Assembly (NCBI RefSeq): GCF_028610705.1
Contig: NZ_JAQQWT010000007.1
Coordinates: 62,001 to 126,000, forward strand
Length of the DNA stretch: 64,000 nt
From: Halalkalibacter alkalisediminis
GTDB taxonomy: Bacteria; Bacillota; Bacilli; Bacillales; Bacillaceae_D
Reading direction: 5' to 3'
Every line of letters begins with the position of its first letter. Position 1 is the first letter of the stretch. The position numbers were made by a program, and so were the translations under genes. Under the pieces are notes generated by a model. That model ran no database searches and was not told where the DNA came from. It saw only the letters and a program-made list of their open reading frames with translations. Of this stretch, positions 60,551 to 64,000 are shown one piece after another.

Positions 60551-61087
60551 TTAGTCATTCAATATGAAGCCTTTATCATCTAGTACTTGAACAACCTTTT
60601 CGAGTTGATCGTTGTTCTCTGCTTCAATGACGTGTAGATGAACGCCATTTGTTAGCTCTGACAGTAGAGCAGATTGGGTTTTTTCAATATTCGAGCAAAA
60701 GTTTTCAACGTCTTGGCGAGTCGTAAGCATGAGGGATGCGGTAATTTCTCCATAGATTGCATGCTCGACAATGACTTGTTTTACAGTAACTCCATGATCA
60801 ACTAAAATAAATAATTCTTCCTTTGTCTCTTTGGGGGAATGTTTGCAAGCTATGATTCTGCTGACCCTTTGTGTAGGACGAGTTTGAACTAAAATATATC
60901 CTTGTGCTGTTGCGATAATAGGGTACTTTTTTGCTTTTAGAATCGAGATATCCTGAACAATAACTTGCCGACTTACGTTTGTTCTTTTCGCTAATTCTCC
61001 TCCAGTTAGCGGTTGTTCGCTACTCGAAAGCCATTTAATCAATAAGTCTCTTCGCTCATCTCCGAGAATTTTTTTTCCTTGTGCCAC
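60551..61087 (-). CDS. niaR: Nicotinate-responsive repressor NiaR (YrxA/NadR)
   Basis: A 178-residue repressor of NAD synthesis genes. The N-terminal winged helix has LTGGELAKRTNVSRQVIVQD, and the C-terminal 3H domain contributes three histidines (CKHSPKE, VDHGVTV with VEHAIYGE, and HLHVIEA) for metal and nicotinate binding. Start after GGTGGC-type site; its ATG lies 5 bp past the nifS stop, so the two are one operon. It faces nadB, the expected target. Confidence 0.93.
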   Translation of the reverse strand: MAQGKKILGDERRDLLIKWLSSSEQPLTGGELAKRTNVSRQVIVQDISILKAKKYPIIATAQGYILVQTRPTQRVSRIIACKHSPKETKEELFILVDHGVTVKQVIVEHAIYGEITASLMLTTRQDVENFCSNIEKTQSALLSELTNGVHLHVIEAENNDQLEKVVQVLDDKGFILND

Positions 61088-61092
61088 CTACA

Positions 61093-62220
61093 TCATACCC
61101 CTTTAATTTCGATCAATAATTGCTTTAGATTGTTGATAAGTTTATAAACTTCTTCCTCTGTTGTCCAGCGTCCGAATGTTATTCTTACTAATTCATGTGC
61201 TTCTTCTATGCTGCGTCCTAGGCTCATCATGGTATTAGATGGATGGCTGTCACCTACACGGCAAGCAGATCCTGTTGATATAGCAAATCCTTTGCGACTA
61301 CATTCTAGCATTACTAATTGCCCTTCAATTCCTTTCATCCTCATACTAATGTGAAAAGGCAATCGGTTCGTAGGGTGCCCCTCAAAATAAATTCGATTCT
61401 CTCCTTGAAACGCGTCTAAGACTAATTGTCTGTAATGGGTAAGACGTTTCATATCCTCTGCAACCAATGGGGAATATTCATCAATGGCTGCTGCAAACGC
61501 TGCGATAGCAGGGACATCAACAGTACCTGCTCTAAAGCCAAATTCATGAGTTGTGCCTTGAAAGAAGGGTTCCCAATGGGTGTCGCTATTTAGATAAGCT
61601 GCACCAACACCTTTAGGGCCATAGCACTTATGTGCAGAAAAACTAGCGCTTGTTAATAAGTGTGTTGGAATAGGAAGTTTACCAAAAGTCTGAACACAAT
61701 CGCTATGAAAAAGTATACCATTTTCTTGTAATAATTCACCTAAAGATACTAAATCCTGAACCGTTCCAATCTCACTATTAGCATGAGCGATCGACACTAA
61801 AATGGTATCTTCTGAGAGAACTGAACGTAATGAATCAGTCGAAACTTGTCCATATTCATTAACAGGTACATGAATGATGTGAAAGCCATGGTCTTTTAAA
61901 TACGACATGGTTTGATGAACAGAGTGATGTTCACCAGCAGTTGTTATAATGGTTTTACCTTTATGCTGATTAGCAAAGGCTAATCCCGATAATGCAAGAA
62001 AGGTGGCCTCTGAACCAGAACCAGTAAAATAAATCTCATTTTGTCTTACAGATAATAATTCGGCAATCGTTCGCCTACTTAAGGATAACACGTCATCACT
62101 TTCAAGCCCTTCCCTATGCAAACTACGACTGTTCGCAAAGAAATCAGTAGCAACTTGATTGTATGTTTCTAAAGCATATGAAGACATAGGTGTGGTAGCA
62201 CTATAGTCAAGATAAATCAT
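61093..62220 (-). CDS. nifS: Cysteine desulfurase NifS-like (NadA Fe-S donor)
   Basis: A 375-residue PLP enzyme that takes sulfur from cysteine, in this genomic setting for the 4Fe-4S cluster of quinolinate synthase NadA. The PLP lysine is K198 in SASFSAHKCYGPKGVG, and the persulfide cysteine lies in STGSACRVGDSHPSN. N-terminal MIYLDYSATTPMS is typical. GGAGGGATAATGAG precedes the start. In B. subtilis nifS is likewise divergent from nadBCA. Confidence 0.93.
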   Translation of the reverse strand: MIYLDYSATTPMSSYALETYNQVATDFFANSRSLHREGLESDDVLSLSRRTIAELLSVRQNEIYFTGSGSEATFLALSGLAFANQHKGKTIITTAGEHHSVHQTMSYLKDHGFHIIHVPVNEYGQVSTDSLRSVLSEDTILVSIAHANSEIGTVQDLVSLGELLQENGILFHSDCVQTFGKLPIPTHLLTSASFSAHKCYGPKGVGAAYLNSDTHWEPFFQGTTHEFGFRAGTVDVPAIAAFAAAIDEYSPLVAEDMKRLTHYRQLVLDAFQGENRIYFEGHPTNRLPFHISMRMKGIEGQLVMLECSRKGFAISTGSACRVGDSHPSNTMMSLGRSIEEAHELVRITFGRWTTEEEVYKLINNLKQLLIEIKGV

Positions 62221-62276
62221 CTCATTATCCCTCCTTTATCGATCCAATTAATTCCTTAATTAAATGTTAAAAACCG

Positions 62277-62316
62277 CTTGTCACAATTCTTATTTTATGT
62301 AAAGATAGGTGACAAG
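62277..62316. promoter_or_regulatory. Candidate NiaR operator and promoter between nifS and nadB
   Basis: CTTGTCAC 62277-62284 and GTGACAAG 62309-62316 form a perfect 8-bp inverted repeat 24 bp apart. TTGTCA at 62278-62283 could be the nadB -35, with AAAGAT at 62301-62306 (17 bp on) as a weak -10, so the arms flank the promoter. That suits repression by NiaR encoded next door. Confidence 0.55.
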
Positions 62317-62345
62317 ACAACTGTAAATTACATGGGGGAATGAAA

Positions 62346-63923
62346 ATGGCTGATAAAACAGTAGATGTTATCGTCATTGGTAGCGGTATTGCTGGCCTTA
62401 TGACAGCCCATTTATTAGCTGATCATTTAAATGTGATGATTATCACAAAGTCTAATGCGGAAACAAGTAATTCAAGCTGGGCGCAAGGGGGGATGGCAGC
62501 TGCGATTGGCCCCCAAGATCATTGGCAGAAGCATTTGATGGATACGATCAAAGCAGGGCAAGACCATCATAATTATAATCATGTCGAAATCCTTGTAAAA
62601 CGAGCACCTGAAATGGTGAAGAAGTTAATAGAATTAGGGGTTCCGTTTGACAGGAAAAGTGATGGTAGTCTTCTTCTGGGAATGGAAGGAGCTCATCAAG
62701 AAAGGCGTATCGTTCATGTTAACGGAGATAAGACGGGTGAGGCTTTTACAAAAGCTTTATTAAATGCTGTTAAAGATAGAATAACGATTCTTGATCATAC
62801 ACACGTATACGAGCTCATCTTAAATAATGGACGCGTAATAGGTGTGAAAACGAATAAAGAAATGATATATGCAACAACGGTCGTTCTAGCTACCGGTGGT
62901 TTAGGGCAACTGTATAAGCACACTTCAAATGTGAAAGAAGCGACTGGAGATGGCTTTGCATTAGCGTATCGCGCAGGAGCGGTTCTTAGAGATATGGAAT
63001 TTATCCAATTCCACCCAACCTTGTTAGCGGATAGAGGATCCGATGCTTTTGAATTAATTAGTGAGGCTGTTCGAGGCGAAGGAGCAAAATTAATTGATGA
63101 AAAAGGGAATCGATTAATGGAGAAACATCCAGCTAAAGAATTAGCTCCTAGAGATGTAGTTAGTAGAGAGATTCACAGAGCTTTAAGAAGCGGGAGGAAA
63201 ATATATCTGGATTGTAGAGATATTAATCATTTTTCCAAAAGGTTTCCAGGACTCGCAGGACGGTGTAGGGCATTGCGGATTAATCCGAAAGACGTTCTCC
63301 TACCGGTAGCTCCGGGAGCACACTTTATAAGTGGGGGAGTTCAAACAGATACAGTTGGGCGCACATCAGTAGATGGATTATTCGCTGTAGGTGAAGTAGC
63401 TTGTACTGGAGTTCATGGGGCTAATAGGTTGGCTAGCAATTCATTATTAGAGGGAATGGTTTTTGCTGAACAAATGGTTACACATATTTTGTCACATTCT
63501 CAAACCACGTATGCACCTAATCTATTATTAGTGAGAATGAATGAAAATGAAGATCCAAGTGGGGATTTGCCTAGTAAAGAAGAAATTCAAATACAGATGA
63601 CCCATTTAGTTGGAATAGAGCGGAACAATGAAGGGTTGCAACAGATGAAAAAATGGCTAAAACCATTTGTAGAAAAGGCTAGCAGCATCTATAACAGTGA
63701 TAACAGTGACTTGGTAGAGCGTAAAAATATGATAGTGATCGCCTCATTGATAACAGAGGCTGCTCTTTTTAGAACAGAGAGCCGAGGAGGACATTATCGT
63801 ACCGATAATCCAGAGCGGGACGACAATAAGTGGATGGGGCGTTATTTGCTTATTTCTAAAAAAGACGGTTTGACGACTGTGACTAAAAGGAAACAAACGA
63901 AAATCGTAAGCACAAGCTTGTAG
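62346..63923 (+). CDS. nadB: L-aspartate oxidase
   Basis: A 525-residue FAD enzyme oxidising aspartate to iminoaspartate, the first step of de novo NAD synthesis. FAD fold VIVIGSGIAGL, NSSWAQGGMAAAIGP, GMEGAHQERRIVHVNGDKTG, EFIQFHPT and the C-terminal GANRLASNSLLEGMVF match. ATG 62346 lies 6-7 nt after GGGGGAA; ATG 62340 touches that site. nadC follows at 11 bp. Confidence 0.95.
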   Translation: MADKTVDVIVIGSGIAGLMTAHLLADHLNVMIITKSNAETSNSSWAQGGMAAAIGPQDHWQKHLMDTIKAGQDHHNYNHVEILVKRAPEMVKKLIELGVPFDRKSDGSLLLGMEGAHQERRIVHVNGDKTGEAFTKALLNAVKDRITILDHTHVYELILNNGRVIGVKTNKEMIYATTVVLATGGLGQLYKHTSNVKEATGDGFALAYRAGAVLRDMEFIQFHPTLLADRGSDAFELISEAVRGEGAKLIDEKGNRLMEKHPAKELAPRDVVSREIHRALRSGRKIYLDCRDINHFSKRFPGLAGRCRALRINPKDVLLPVAPGAHFISGGVQTDTVGRTSVDGLFAVGEVACTGVHGANRLASNSLLEGMVFAEQMVTHILSHSQTTYAPNLLLVRMNENEDPSGDLPSKEEIQIQMTHLVGIERNNEGLQQMKKWLKPFVEKASSIYNSDNSDLVERKNMIVIASLITEAALFRTESRGGHYRTDNPERDDNKWMGRYLLISKKDGLTTVTKRKQTKIVSTSL

Positions 63924-63934
63924 GGGGAGAGAGA

Positions 63935-64000
63935 GTGAATAAATTAATGTTAAGAAACCAGATTGAGCATTTTTTTATTGAGGATCTAGGTGAAGTAGAT
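63935..64000 (+). CDS. nadC: Nicotinate-nucleotide pyrophosphorylase, N-terminal part (runs off the window)
   Basis: GTG 63935 follows AGGGGGAGAGA, and the first 22 codons give VNKLMLRNQIEHFFIEDLGEVD (initiator read as Met). The HFFxEDxG start is that of quinolinate phosphoribosyltransferases. With nadB directly upstream, nadC is the expected second gene. The rest is outside the window. Confidence 0.82.
   Translation, partial: MNKLMLRNQIEHFFIEDLGEVD

Noticed and set aside
1-64000. CRISPR array, tRNA or rRNA genes, prophage or IS transposases.
   Set aside because: I found no direct-repeat/spacer array, no cloverleaf or CCA-ended sequence, no integrase or transposase reading frame.

Overview
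The window looks like chromosome of a low-GC, spore-forming Bacillaceae bacterium, most likely an alkaliphilic or environmental Bacillus relative. The evidence is the AT-rich DNA, strong AGGAGG ribosome sites, sporulation genes (a small acid-soluble spore protein, yhaL, YjcZ-type peptides, spo0B) and many blocks whose content matches the Bacillus subtilis yhe/yha, lia, yhgC-pbpF-hemEHY, spo0B-obg-pheBA and nadR-nifS-nadBC regions. I see no rRNA, tRNA, CRISPR array, insertion sequence or prophage.

Layout. 1-6 kb: the tail of an ABC exporter, a chemoreceptor remnant, a PLP aminotransferase, a sodium-coupled NSS transporter, htpX and lemA, and two small genes that are both broken. 6-15.3 kb: an isoaspartyl dipeptidase (iadA), then a seven-gene operon for leucine/isovalerate breakdown (acyl-CoA dehydrogenase, both methylcrotonyl-CoA carboxylase subunits plus a free biotin carrier, hydratase, HMG-CoA lyase, acyl-CoA ligase) behind a control region with a CRE-like site and two palindromes. 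15.4-24.4 kb: spore protein, yheE, yheB, yheA, yhaX, a lipoteichoic-acid-synthase-type enzyme, yhzD, a lipoprotein YidC and a frameshifted YuzC-like gene. 24.6-39 kb: cssRS, yhaM, yhaL, prsA, three YjcZ-type peptides, a YpmS-like protein, hpr/scoC, yhaH, serC, hit, a PCYCGC lipoprotein, ecsABC and ccdA. 39.9-44.3 kb: liaIHGFSR. 44.4-53 kb: a DUF421 protein, hmoB, pbpF, a YkuI-like EAL protein and hemEHY. 53.1-53.9 kb: a minus-strand cluster of tiny reading frames. 54-56.7 kb: an ssu-type ABC importer. 56.9-60.5 kb: spo0B-obg and pheBA. 60.5-64 kb: niaR-nifS facing nadB-nadC, cut by the window edge.

Working together. Many genes act in protein export and envelope quality control: PrsA, YidC, EcsAB, HtpX, the CssRS and LiaRS sensors, PbpF and the LTA synthase. 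Others form complete pathways: leucine catabolism (yng operon), late coproporphyrin-type haem synthesis (hemEHY) with a haem monooxygenase (hmoB) nearby, the phenylalanine branch (pheA), and NAD synthesis with its repressor and Fe-S sulfur donor.

Least explained: (i) the tiny-ORF cluster at 53.1-53.9 kb, with two YrzI-like paralogues, a 20-residue ORF, and a separate 0.2-kb transcription unit with a near-consensus promoter and its own terminator; (ii) a set of hairpins built to one plan at 28.2-28.7 kb and elsewhere; (iii) an imperfect repeat between obg and pheB; (iv) several small genes caught in decay. All calls are from reading alone; no database search was run.
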